Assembly (NCBI GenBank): GCA_037951165.1
Contig: JBBDHG010000187.1
Location: forward strand, 1,433,501 to 1,497,500
DNA from: Lophius americanus
Lineage: Eukaryota; Chordata; Actinopteri; Lophiiformes; Lophiidae
Direction of reading: 5' to 3'
Length of the DNA: 64,000 nucleotides
Shown here: positions 23,534 through 34,546 of the stretch, piece by piece
How positions within the stretch are numbered: the first letter of the stretch is position 1
Layout: each line of letters opens with the position of its first letter
Position numbers and translations under genes: made by a program
Notes under the pieces: generated by a model
Database searches by the model: none
The model's input: only the letters and a program-made list of their open reading frames with translations
What the model was told of the DNA's origin: nothing

Positions 23534-25364
23534 TAAATGTGAATCATGTTCATGTTCTCCCACATCCTCCTGGGATAATGTGGAGATAGGCAGTGATTTA
23601 GGGGCAATGTTTACTGCCAATGGCTACAAAAGGGGATGGGGCACACGGGTCACAACATTCTCAGCACTACTTGAACACATAAATGTAGGCGACCTGCAGA
23701 CTGCCAGTTCAGCCTTGGGGCCAAGGACTGGGGATTACGCCCCATGTAAGTGGCAGTCTGTCGATGCTGTAGGTAACAGATGTGAGTTAGTGTCAAGAAT
23801 CCAGAACTGATTTTGATTGAAAAGATTAACAGGAAAGGAAAGCAGGCATGAACAATGTTCTTGATGAGGAGGAGTAACTGCTGACCACATCAACCACTTG
23901 ACTTTAACTTGTCATGCAAGCATTTTCTCAATGACCTGAATTGTGTCTAGAGCTCCACTCATAAAGGGAAAAGGAGAAGTCAGACTAGATCAGAACCTTT
24001 TGGTTGACTTGAAGTCACTTTAAACTTGTTTTTCTACCTTTTACATAGACGTACATATACATTACATATACCTTTTAAATTTAATTATTTATTTTTTTAC
24101 CTCTAACGGCCAGAATACCCCTTTAAACAATAGTGTAGTCATTATGGAATGTTGAGAAAAAATGTTTTTATTTGTTTCTCTACTTTTTTTCTTTCCCTCC
24201 AGATTTGGCAGCAAGTATAGACGGACCACCTACAGGGAGTTGCTGGTGCTGCAAAGAGAACATGATCCTGCGCTTGCTTCCCCCTCACCAACTCTGGCTA
24301 TACACTGTAGGCACTACTCAAATTCAGCATTTCAACATTTTAAGAAATGTGGATAACAGCCCTTATTTCAAAAAGTGTACTGTATAGGCTGTTTTTATAG
24401 GTGTTCCTTTATATAATGTCGAGCTGGATAACCAAACCTGTGGTTCAGGATGAATCAGCAGAAATCTGTGTCCTTAACATAAATGTTCACTCTGTACTTG
24501 TACCACATGTACAATGTTCCAGAACTGTGAGTGCAGAGTGGACATAGTGTGCTGTTTTTTTCTCTCAAGCCTCTTCCATCTGTTCTTTCTCTGGTGCTTC
24601 CACTGTCTGTCACTCTCTGCTTCTGCTGTCTGCCTCCCTGCTCATTCTTTTTTTTTATTTATCATAAATCGGTATTCTTCTGACTACTCTCTCAATTAAT
24701 TTGAGAGTGTGCACATCCAGGGATTGCTGTTCTTCTATCATGCATTTAACACCACAGAGGAAATGCACTTTGGTTGCATGCAGAAATTCAAAATATTATT
24801 TTTCATTCCACTCAGCAGCAGATCAAAATAATGTTACCAAAGGTCCTTCATTTTCTTATTGTTATGACATTTTATGCTTTCAGATTTTCATTTGCAGAAC
24901 CGCATTTTTGTGAATTTCAGTATGGAGAGAAATTAACTCTCACCACCACCAGCTTGTCTTGTCAACCCCGCTGAAGCTTTCTATCCATCCTGTAGAATTT
25001 CCATGAATCAGAAAATGTATTAATCTGACACTACGCACCAGGTGAAGAGGTCCAGTCTGAGTTGAGAGAGATCCTTAATCAGCTGGCCAAAGCTGGAAAA
25101 GCTCATTGTAGCTCTGATGACAGCGACTGTCATCAGAACTAGTTGTCAGAATATTTTTGGAATACTGTAAATAACAATGCATTAGTCATCTTGTGCTTAC
25201 ATGTACACGGACGCACACAAATATATATATATTCAAATACATACATTTATAAGAAAGTAATAGAGAGATAAAAAACAAACAACTGTGGCCAAAGTCGTCA
25301 TTCATTAGGTAGATCCTTAAGTCTATTAATGTATGATGGGAAAGTTTCTATTTTGAGTGATCCC
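23534..25364. other. Non-coding stretch with one exon-like motif
   Basis: Mostly unremarkable. At 24,170-24,202 a long pyrimidine tract (CTTTTTTTCTTTCCCTCC) ends in AG and is followed by an open frame to 24,356, but no good donor site follows (see findings). Confidence 0.45.
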
Positions 25365-25685
25365 CTAACTGTAGATTTTATTAGTTTTTTTTTCTGGTTT
25401 TAGAAAAAGCCTTTTGTCCTCCAGCCAAGCAGCAGCTGATGGGGTGGCTGTGGTTTTCCAAAATAACAAGACTCTCCTACGGGCTAAAGTGAAGTGGAAT
25501 TCTATCACACTGGTTTGTGTTAAACCCATGTTTTCATCTACCACACCAAATATAGCGATAAATTGGCATGCTTTCCGTCTGACTTCGAGGGCCTCACGGA
25601 GGGTTTCTAACACTTTTGCCCACCACTTATTGAGCCGAGGAAGGGCCGAAAGGCATGTACAACATCTCCTCGACCAAAGAAGCAC
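25365..25685 (-). pseudogene. Relic of L1-like LINE ORF2 C-terminus
   Basis: A 106-codon minus-strand frame keeps the order of motifs seen at the C-terminal end of L1-type non-LTR retrotransposon ORF2 proteins. These are an aromatic WWAKV segment (about residues 21-25), an IFG motif (45-47), the LARRRVLLFWK block (67-77), PSAAAWLED (82-90) and RLFLKPEKK (92-100). In intact elements this region follows the reverse transcriptase and the Cys-rich segment. No start codon of a host gene, no catalytic domain and no poly-A tail are visible, so this is a dead fragment. The assignment rests on motif order alone; a profile search would decide between L1/Tx1 and other LINE clades. Confidence 0.55.
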
Positions 25686-28134
25686 GGATCAGAACTAGTA
25701 TCTGTTCCAGGATGTATGTGGGTCAGCCTAGTCCTGCTTATATGGGCCCTGTGTAAAACTTTAGATTATATGAGCAACAATCTGGCACACGATTCTTTTG
25801 TCAAACATAGTGCAGAAAAGTTCACACCAAGTTCCCATTTACTTTTAATTGTGTTTAGTGTTTTAGTTCCTGAAAGCATAAATGGGAGTCTGGTGTAGGG
25901 AGCGGACCTTTATTTTGAAAGGTCAAAGTGAATTCTTCCAGTAGGGTGGCAGTAGGGTGATTAGGAAAAGAGGAAAATATATTCTTAACAAACTAACAAA
26001 CTTGTAAGTTTAAAAAAAAGAAAAGAAAATACATAATATTATCTGCACAAGTAGTCAAAACAGTCAGATATATTGTTTAGGTATAAATCATGGACGCTTT
26101 TGAGCCCATCTCAACGCCACTGTCTTAAGGTTGGGTCAGAGATTGACATGGTACATAAATGATTTTTTTAAGAAATTGGACCTAGAGCTTTAGGAATTGT
26201 TAGTTTATAGTGATGCTCAAACTGATTGAGAGTTTTGAGATTGGAGAGCACAACAGAGCTGGATGTAAATCTCGAGGGTTGTAAAGAGGAGAACACCAAA
26301 GCTGGAGCGAAGAGGTTTGGCAGGAGTTTCAAGCATGCACCAATTTACATCTGGCCTACGGAGTCAAAACAATACATTATGTTTTGAATAACCTTTAAGA
26401 ATGAACATGTTTGTTTCTGCCTGAAGTGGAGGCTTCAATAGACCACAGCAGCGAATGTTTTTCATTTAAAATCTATTTTATTTAAGTGAGAATGATGAGC
26501 AATCAATGATGAACTTAGCTATTTCTAGTTTTATGATTTATTCTGTAATTATTGGTTCCCAATTGGTCATTAAAGCAGGAATAAGCTATTTAATATTTCC
26601 AGGGTAGAGATAATTTGGCGAGATGTACATTAATATATGTCATGTCGTATTCTCTCCAAACCCTGCGTCTCTGTGTCGAGGTTTATCGAGGCAGGGCTGC
26701 TCTTCTCAACAATGACTGCGTGCATTTACCAAACACTGGCCTGGGACTGATTACCTCCCCTCCTTCCTCCTTGGCTGTGTCTTCATAAGCTGATGTTGTC
26801 TACAGCGCTCCAGACCACTTCAGATTGTTGTCACTGTGGAATGGAAATGCCAGCAGTCAGGAAGAGTGCTGCCGTACATTCTTACATGTCACTTTTTAGC
26901 AGAACACATAAGCAGAACTCTTATTCTCTTTCTCAGCATGGAGTTTGCAGTGTGGGCTGAGGGTGATGAATACAATGGAGAGAAAATAGAAAGGAGCGAG
27001 GGGGAGTGGGGATGGAGGAGCCTGCGTGGGTGAGCAGATAGGACTTGAGATGAGGGGGAGGGGGACAGGTTAAGTTGGTGCCTACACAGGGCTCTATCCC
27101 ACAGGCTCTCTCCTGTCTCCCACGCCTGGCCCCTCTAACCTGGCCTAGCTGCTGTTTAATGTCTGGCTCTGTCACACCCCGGCCCACTCCCTAGAGATCT
27201 GCAAGTCTGTGGAGCAAAGTACATATCAAACTAGTTTTCCAAAGGAGAAAAGAAGTATGCTGGAGAAGATTGCAGTGTGGTTTTTTTGGGCCCTTCATCT
27301 CTCAGGCGGCGTCTGCACAGCTCCATCTTTGTCTCCGTTTCACTTGTTTGCTCTTAACTTTTCTGCATTTACTCCTGCGCCGCTTTGTTTCATCATAATA
27401 TCATTTTGGTCCAGGTCATCATCCATCCACCTCTCGCATGACCCATCACAATATTCACAGAAATAGATTGATTGAAATGTATTTGATTGGATGTAAATCA
27501 AGGAGCATGAGTCTTTTTTAAAGTCCTTTGTATTGTTTTATATTTCAATTATTTTTCCTCTTCATGAGGTCAGAAGTCAGGATCAGAAAAAGCAAATGTC
27601 AAAGAAGGAAATAATTGGGCTCTTCTATTTACCTAATTTAAATGACCTACTCGCTTAATCAGAAACATTTGTGTCATCAAGTTAGATAATCAGTCATGCT
27701 TTCTTTTTGTAGTTGAGACATTTGTAGAACTAATTTCCCAGTCTCACCTTCCAGGCACCCTTTAACCTTTTGGAGGAGATTTGCTCTCTCCAAGTGCGCC
27801 CTAGATGGACATAAAGTATTAGCACATCAGGAGGAGGCTGGGTCTTTGGAGGGAGCTGGAGCGCTGGACTCAGCACATTTACAACACGTATCACATTATG
27901 ATGTGATACGTGTGACGTGGTGTATCTACACCTGCTTCATTATAAACCGACTTTACTCGTCTGTAGCCCGAACGGCTTATGAATGAGCCAGAGACCATGA
28001 ATTATTGAATGAAGCAGCCGAAGCCAGCTCATGTAACACCCTGCAAAACTTCTAATTCTTAAGTAAATCGTATCAGTAAACTAACAATTCAAAGTAAGTA
28101 ACACAGTAACCCTGGTAATAATAATGTAATAAGA
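25686..28134. other. Non-coding stretch
   Basis: Includes the 13-bp hairpin at 27,884-27,913 and a GA-rich patch at 26,985-27,070. No gene recognised. Confidence 0.5.
27884..27913. repeat. Perfect 13-bp hairpin with 4-base loop
   Basis: ACACGTATCACAT (27,884-27,896) and ATGTGATACGTGT (27,901-27,913) are exact reverse complements around TATG. There is no poly-T, so a terminator role is not indicated. Confidence 0.9.
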
Positions 28135-28250
28135 GAAATGTGGTCTTGCTCTGGGACCCTACAACATGCAAACTGTAGAGGTGGTCTGGTGATGGAACCT
28201 CCAACCTTCCATTTGGAGGGATGACCTTTCTACCTCTTGAGCTGCACTGG
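28135..28250 (-). mobile_element. tRNA-headed SINE (fish type), diverged
   Basis: The minus strand reads CAGCTCAAGAGGTAGAAAGG (A-box-like; the intact family has GGCTCAGGAGGTAGAGCGG), then GGAAGGTTGGAGGTTCCATC (B-box-like, GGTTCNANNCC). The body follows as TTTGCATGTTGTAGGGTCCC and CAGAGCAAGAC, matching the remembered 'catgccgaagtgtccttgggcaagac'. The order head-then-body is as expected for a SINE transcribed by RNA polymerase III. It is diverged and lacks an obvious tail. Confidence 0.6.
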
Positions 28251-28489
28251 CTTCCTGTATAATAATTAATATTCAGATTGCTTATATATAGAATAATTAT
28301 AAAAGTGAATAAAAGATGTAGGGACCAGATATATTGAGGTTCGCTGAAATAAGAAATGATTTTGTTGCTCCCCAAAACTTGTAATTCAATGGCTTCATCC
28401 AACTTTCATACTATCGTTGCAAATACAGCAAAATAGTCTTCAACATAATAAAATGGTCTTGATTGGATCTTTAGCCATATTCCATTTAT

Positions 28490-28970
28490 TTTTAAGGTTT
28501 TTTGTGTTTTATTTCTCATCCATCCCGTCTATGTGTTGTTTTTATATTTCCCTTGTGCTCCTTCTCTGTTTCTTTCCTGTGATTCTATTCTCCTCCTGTG
28601 TGATTGTTCATCATGTTCACCTGTGTTTCCACCCCAGGTGTGTCTCGTTGTCTCGTTACCCCAGTGTTTAGAGTCTTTGCTCACCTTTCCTTCTGTACCG
28701 GTTCGTCCTTGATGTCTTGTCGTCACTCCGGCCTGCCATTCCTTGTGTTTCTCCAGTGGAAGTCTTTCTCGTGCATGTATTAGGATTTTCCGGATTTTTG
28801 CCTCATCCTGAATTTTTTGGATTGTTTGTTTGTGTTTTGTTGGACTCTACTTTTTGGATTTTGATTTTGGTATTATTTTTAAATGATCAAAACGGCACCG
28901 GCTCCACCTCTGTGTCCATTGTGTGTCTGAATCTGGGTCTTAAGCTCTGCTCCAGCAGAGTTTTCATTGC
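28490..28970 (+). mobile_element. T-rich dispersed repeat, possibly LTR-derived
   Basis: A strongly T/C-biased plus strand with a CACCTGTGTTTCCACCCCAG phrase, GTTTGTTTGTGTTTTGTTGG and then CTGAATCTGGGTCTTAAGCT resembles long-terminal-repeat-like repeats of fish ('...tttttggatttt...ctgcatttgggtcc'). There are no paired LTRs, primer-binding site or polyprotein. The 109-codon hydrophobic frame over it is a by-product of the T-richness. The call is tentative. Confidence 0.3.
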
Positions 28971-29095
28971 TTGTAAGAAGTGTTTCTTACACAAAACTCT
29001 GTTATTTAAGATAGACTTATTATTTTTGGAGTCTTGTTTGAGCTGACTTTAATATATTCCCTATTTAAAGATTTCATCAGACTTCCACCCCCTCG
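28971..29095. other. Short unassigned stretch
   Basis: Nothing recognised between the T-rich repeat and the next repeat fragment. Confidence 0.4.
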
Positions 29096-29218
29096 TCAAG
29101 CACATATCGCATTTATCACAGGGGGATTGGAGCCTATGCCAACTGACACTGGGCAAAGTCTGCAAGGAGATCTGAATCAAGAACCTTCCGGCTCTCAAAC
29201 AATAGTCCTAACCACTAT
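29096..29218 (-). mobile_element. Internally deleted copy of the tRNA-headed repeat
   Basis: GGATTGGAGCCTATGCCAAC and TGACACTGGGC match the body of the repeat at 37.1 kb. GAATCAAGAACCTTCC and AATAGTCCTAACCACTA match its tRNA-like end, read on the minus strand as TAGTGGTTAGGACTATTG with GGTTCTTGATTC. The middle 150 or so bases of the family are absent. Confidence 0.6.
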
Positions 29219-30761
29219 TTCATTTACAAAACAAGGGACCCTTGAATTAAGATTTCCCCCCTTCTGGGAAACTTCCAGTAATTTTCCAATCAGCCTTTCA
29301 ATATTCCGCTCTGATGCACCATCTCCTATGTATATAAATGCAGTCGGTGTCTCACTGGTGAATACTTCCTTGTGGTGAATGCTAGGCAGCGCCAGAGCCT
29401 GAACAGGATTTTCTGTCTGAATGGTTTGTTTTCTCTCCTCGCTGCTCATAGTTTGCTTTCGTTGGCCAGGAAACAGGTAATACTTTATCAGCTGCTGGTC
29501 TACATAATCAGTGAGATACTCAAATCCACATGAGGGCTGGATGAGCAGATTAATAGTATTGGCAAATCCTAATTAGCGTCATGCTGAATCAAATGATCAA
29601 TGTGAACAGTTGTTAAGGAGGCAGTGTGTGTCTAAATACACCCAGAGGCTGGATAATACAGTAATAGCTTATGACTCATACTAGCACTGTTTTAACGAGA
29701 AACAAAGACGAGGTGGAAAGACAGAAAAAAGAAGGGGAAAAAATCAGGAAAATAAGAGAAAGTGAGTGAAATGAAAGGAATGTTTTGTATCGCTACTATT
29801 GTCTGCGTGCTTCCCTGCCAGGCTCACCCCAATGTTTTTACACCTCGAGTTTTAAGCAGCGATGGGATTAGTTTGTAGGATTGTTGGCTTGCATTGTGTG
29901 CTGAGAGGATAGGCAGTAAAATCCCTTTTTCAGCCACCACTACTTATCCTTGTCCCTGTGTTGTCTCTTTCAAACAGAAGCGGCTTGCTCTACATGCATG
30001 TAATCTCGGTGACAAGAAAGAATGAGAAGAGAGTTGAATGTGTATGAAAATGGGATGGCTGACGGGGAGAGAAATGCGGGGAGGTTTTGGAGGAATACAG
30101 TTGGGTGGAAGGAAGGTGGGAGTGTGGCGAAAATGTGAGTGGACGTTTGTGGGGCCTATGTGGGCTCCTTTTTCTTGCATTTAAAAGTGGGGCTCAGAAT
30201 ATGAGCACAACACACACATTCCTGTCTGACATCAGAATCATATGCATAATTCATACTCAAGTTCAGGGCTGAATTATTGATGCCTTAAAGAACACAGAAA
30301 GAGGAAGCAGATATCAACCGTCTCGATGGGGTGAGCATGATGTAAGATGTAGCAAAGACTTTCATTCTACCAATGAATATTCAATATAAAATCCTATATT
30401 GTTTGACAACAGAAATGATTAAACACATGGTTTATTTATATACATATGTCAGATATATTTTTTCATTGGCTGGATTAAATGTAGAAATAAATCATTTAGA
30501 CTGTATAAATAGATGACGGGAGAAAGTAGTTAGTGTGAAAAATGTGGAGGTCCTGCAGCCGACCCAAGCTGTTTTTTATTCTACTATTATAATATACAGA
30601 ATTTATTATTAGTAACACACTGATTTGACTTTGGCACTAGTAAAAGCCCACTACGGAAAAGAGTTGAAAGTTAGCAATAGCTATAAACTGTCTTTACAGC
30701 ACATCAGTTGTATTCTTTGTATTGGAACTATTTTAAACTGTATCATCCCTATTTAAATAAA
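29219..30761. other. Non-coding stretch
   Basis: GA-rich near 29,700-29,770. Otherwise no recognisable gene or repeat until a (TTCTA)n tail at 30,762. Confidence 0.5.
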
Positions 30762-30780
30762 ATTCTATTCTATTCTATTT
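30762..30780. repeat. (TTCTA)n tail of an old repeat
   Basis: TATTTAAATAAAATTCTATT continues into TTCTA units. This resembles the 'tataaataaa-ttatt' ends of fish dispersed repeats. Confidence 0.6.
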
Positions 30781-30985
30781 GCTTATGCTAGACTATCCAT
30801 CGGAGCAGTACTATAATCTGGAATTCTTTAGTTAATTACCAGATAATGTGTTCTTGGCGTCTCATGTAAGGCCCGTTGTTCAATATGTTGCTGGTGAGCC
30901 TTTGACCCGACCGTCACTTCTGTATAAATACACTGAAGCTGTAATAGGGCTCTTTGACCAGTTCCGCCTCTGAGATGACAGCAGG

Positions 30986-31093
30986 GGTAGTAACAGGGGT
31001 AGTAACAGAGGTAGTAACAGAGGTAGTAACAGAGGTAGTAACAGAGGTAGTAACAGAGGTAGTAACAGAGGAAGTAACAGATGTAGTAACAGA
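30986..31093. repeat. 12-bp minisatellite, nine copies
   Basis: Unit GGTAGTAACAGA. The nine consecutive units occupy exactly 108 bp. Six are identical; the first ends in G, the eighth has GGAAG and the ninth TGTAG. A partial unit (GGTA) follows. Because the unit is a multiple of three, the minus strand translates as a regular LLPL repeat; this is a consequence and not evidence of a protein. Confidence 0.98.
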
Positions 31094-31899
31094 GGTAAAT
31101 TGGACATCTGTATAAATCTGGGGAGGAGGAAAGGCAGGATATGGCTGTAAAGTTTATATGGCATTTTATGTATGCAGCTCATAGGCTGAAGACTAGTGAC
31201 TATTAGCAGTCACCAGTTAACTCAGACATGAAGATTTTTTCAAACTGGGGAGACACCATGACGTCCATAGTTTAGAAACTGAACGCATTTATAAGACATC
31301 CCACCAGAGGCCGACGCTACTGTGACTGTGCAGACCACTCCTCCTTTTACGCTCTTGGAACGTCGTCTCACTGTTCAATATAGATCAAATTGAGCATTTA
31401 TTATCTCATATTGATATGTGTGTAATTATAATGGTAGTAGTTTAAAGTTTGACTAATGTCATGCAGGTACTAAAGTGTACGAACCCATCTCCGGCTGAGA
31501 TACTGTGAAACGATACAGAAAGAATGAGGATGAGAAATGATTTGAAGAAATACATGAGAAACAACTGATTCATATCATCCATAGCTGTACTTTATCTTTC
31601 ACACTAATGAACACATTCTTGACGAAGATGGTGATCACTAAAGATAGGAGCGGTATATGTGCTATAATCCAAATAGTTCACATTGCCATTGAATGCCTAT
31701 GTGGTTCGTTAGCGTTTTAGCACCGTGAACATCCCACGGTGAGAGATTTGTCTTGGGCTTTTTCCCCATGCTGCAGCCATTAAATACACAATACACACAG
31801 AGGATGTACAAACGCAAATATAGTTATAAGTTAACATTCCTACAATGTCCAACATTATATCATACCCATTGAGACATCTCCACAACTACTCTACACCTT
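31094..31899. other. Non-coding stretch
   Basis: No gene or known repeat recognised. Confidence 0.5.
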
Positions 31900-32260
31900 A
31901 TCCGCTAATGTTCAAAACTTTAATTGACCAGGGGATGAAAGAATTTTTACGTCTTAATTAATTTGTAGGGGGCACCCCGAACCTCCGACCAGAGGGCAGC
32001 AGCTGGTTCTCAAAATGAGGAACATGGGCTGGATTGCCATCAATTCCATGCTTCTGTTTTAATTTAGCCCGTTCATAAATAGGCTTCCAGGACAAGTGCT
32101 GTTTGACCCACCTAACTTTCCAAGCCGATTGCATCAGTCGGACCAGTTCGGAGTTAAGTTGCACGGAAAGGGTTGATGAACCAAACTGTGCTGCTGTATC
32201 TGATGCAACTCTCTATAATAGACGGACATAGATTTTGTGTCAACTACATGCAGTCTAAGT
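31900..32260 (-). pseudogene. Relic of a LINE ORF C-terminal region
   Basis: A minus-strand frame (from 32,164 to 31,958) ends with the block LLPSGRRFGVP. After a frameshift and stop, a second frame at 31,954-31,904 continues with RRKNSFIPWSIKVLN. In the C-terminal tail of several fish non-LTR retrotransposon proteins I recall the same pair, 'LLPSGRRFRVP...TNRYKNSFIP.S.KLLN', in that order and spacing. The frameshift and stop show it is dead. There is no reverse-transcriptase core here. The clade cannot be fixed from this tail. Confidence 0.55.
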
Positions 32261-32929
32261 CGTAGCAGAAAAATGAAGCCATCGTTGCATTTACAATATA
32301 TAGGGTGAAACTCCCACTCTGGAACGTTACTGTAATGAAGAATTCACAATACAAAACCAATACATTGAAAATATTTAATTAATGGTCTTAATGCTGTCAA
32401 AAGCTGTAGCATTACAAATTTACATTTTGTTTTTAATATTAATACTTTGCGTTCTCCTCTGTTTTTTTTAATTGGATTAAGGGGAACATGTTGGTCAATT
32501 GTCTATTTGGAGTAAATTTGATTTAATATGCATGTTTTCTAGTGTTAATAATTGTGTCACTCTTCAAGCATGAACATTGAACGTGCTTTAGAATTATAAA
32601 TAAATAGGGAGACAACAATGGGAAATAATACATCTGCTATGTGGCCGACTGGATGGTTAACGAGTGGATTAATAAAAATGAATGGCCATGATCGCCTCAA
32701 ACACGTTCATTCTTGTTAGAAAAAGGAAACAAAGAAGGCTGCTCGTTTTCTCTCCCTGTCTTTTATTTACTTTATTATCCTCTTTCTGCAGAACCCAGAA
32801 TAATGCATGTGGGTGATTACATACATCTTTCTGAGCATACGTCTGTGGTGGCTGTGCTGCCTGCTCAGGGAGGCACAGGGCCCAGACACTTGGAATCATT
32901 TAGAGAGAACTCAAGTGTGGGAGGAGAGG
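32261..32929. other. Non-coding stretch
   Basis: AT-rich to 32,660. At 32,775-32,792 a pyrimidine tract ends in CTGCAG before a short open frame, but no convincing donor follows. Confidence 0.45.
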
Positions 32930-33290
32930 AATGCGCACCCAGATAAAAGAAAGAAAAGTGAAATATAAATAAAGCAAAGAGAGGGGGTGGAGAGTGCGAG
33001 AGATGGAGACAGATACAGACAGAGTGAGGCCAAGCAGGGAGAGTGTGGCAGGTGAGGAAGAGGTGGTGGTAAGATAAGGGGGATGTGCCACCCGAGAGGG
33101 AAACATTTGGAGTGGAGGAAGACGAACTCCAGTTGAAGACGGGGGTGAGAAGGAGGGTACGGAGTGCGAAAGTAATCGGAGAAAGGGAGGCAGACAGCAG
33201 AGGATCTGGGGCAAAATGACAGACTGAGGGGACAGCAGCATGAAGAATAGATGAAAAAAGGCTCAGGAAGAAAAAGAACAAGCGGCCCAC
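32930..33290. repeat. Purine-rich (GA-type) low-complexity tract
   Basis: About 360 bp in which the plus strand is mostly A and G with scattered TG. The three overlapping Ser/Leu/Pro-rich minus-strand frames of 113-151 codons are products of this bias. Purine tracts can form H-DNA when mirror-symmetric; I do not see strong mirror symmetry. Confidence 0.8.
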
Positions 33291-34530
33291 TCCTTATGTT
33301 CTCTTCTACATTAAGCTGATTTTTTTTCTTCAAATGACTCTTGCAGGTCTCGCTTAAGGGGAACATCTATTCCTATCACAATGCTGCCTACACTCAGCGC
33401 ACAGTGACAGGCAACGCAGGAGAGAGAGAAAAGAATGGAGCAACAAGTATAAATGAAAGATGATTTAAGAATAAGAGATGTAGAACAGGCAACGAAGGGA
33501 AGTATAACCCAAATATACCTGGTGCATCGGTTTTCTATTAATAATAAGAAGAGTTTTTGCAGTATCAGTAATTCAGCAGGGAAAAATACCATAAATATTT
33601 ATCCCTGCTGGTTTCCATTCTATCTTATCCGGTGTGTTCTTTTTGAATATCTCTGCATACAAACGGCTGTAACCTCCATTCCATTGACCTGCCTTAATTG
33701 TTTTGCTGCTCACAAATATACCCTCCCACATTGCCACCCTCCCTCGTGCTTCTGTTCTCTCCTGCCTTTCCTGGTGCCAAAGCTGAAAGCCTGGAGCGTC
33801 CCTCGCCGTTCCATGAGAGCGAGAGAGAATCTATCTGTAGGTGTGTGTTTGGGTGTGCTCACATCTGTGCCGGCAGGATAGACAAAGAATTCCCATGGAA
33901 TACAAATGACTTGCCTCGTCTCTCCCTGAGGGGTTTTGGACGGTTTGTGGGGGTCAATTTCAACAACCAATCAGAGTTTAGCTGACAATCAAACTCTAAG
34001 CCTGCAAGTGAAACTACATTTTGGAATCAGACCTGCTAACATTTCTTTACTCACCAATATAAGAGAAAGTGGCTGGTTTCTTTGAGCTTGATCTTTCTTA
34101 CCGCCTGAAAAGGCAAGGGATATGATGAAAATGTCTATCCATGCAGATCTGCAGTTGGCCCCCTGACCTAGCTGATGAGCTGTGTAGTTTAAAACGAAGA
34201 AGTGCACTCTGAAAACAACAGCTAATCAGCTACTTTTGTTCGCTATTGACAAGCACCAATCCCTCGCCAACCCCCTGCCTGCAGTTCAAGATGATTGCCA
34301 TCCAAAATCAATCCGAGGGAGTAACGTGTGCATCTATATCGTCATTCCTCTATCTTCAAGGGAATAATATGCGCAGACCACAAATTAAAAAAAATAATGA
34401 CAAATCAGAGTTCTATAGCTGTAGCTGAGGCACTATTGACCACAGGGGTCACACAATGAACCGGGCCAAGCTGACCTTCACGGCTCCTGGCAACAAAGCG
34501 GGCACATTCAATCTCACTTGACCCACTCAG
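33291..34530. other. Non-coding stretch
   Basis: Contains a 142-codon plus frame (33,453-33,881) with no recognisable domain and two other open frames across it. I see no gene. From about 34,430 the sequence is GC-richer with repeated TGACC half-sites. Confidence 0.5.
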
Positions 34531-34533
34531 ATT

Positions 34534-34546
34534 TGACCTTTGACCC
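34534..34546 (-). promoter_or_regulatory. DR1-type nuclear receptor motif
   Basis: TGACCTTTGACCC is the reverse complement of GGGTCAAAGGTCA, two AGGTCA-like half-sites in direct repeat with one spacer. This is the classical DR1 bound by HNF4, RXR/PPAR and COUP-TF type receptors. Further TGACC half-sites lie nearby (34,437; 34,473; 34,518; 34,597; 34,692). A 13-bp match can occur by chance in 64 kb, so function is only a possibility. Confidence 0.4.

Noticed and set aside
23406..23810. 134-codon plus-strand frame
   Set aside because: Interrupted by a CA microsatellite translation, with no recognisable domain on either side of it.
32865..33366. Minus-strand frames of 113-151 codons rich in Ser, Leu and Pro
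   Set aside because: Produced by the purine-rich tract; three frames are open at once, which is the signature of compositional bias.
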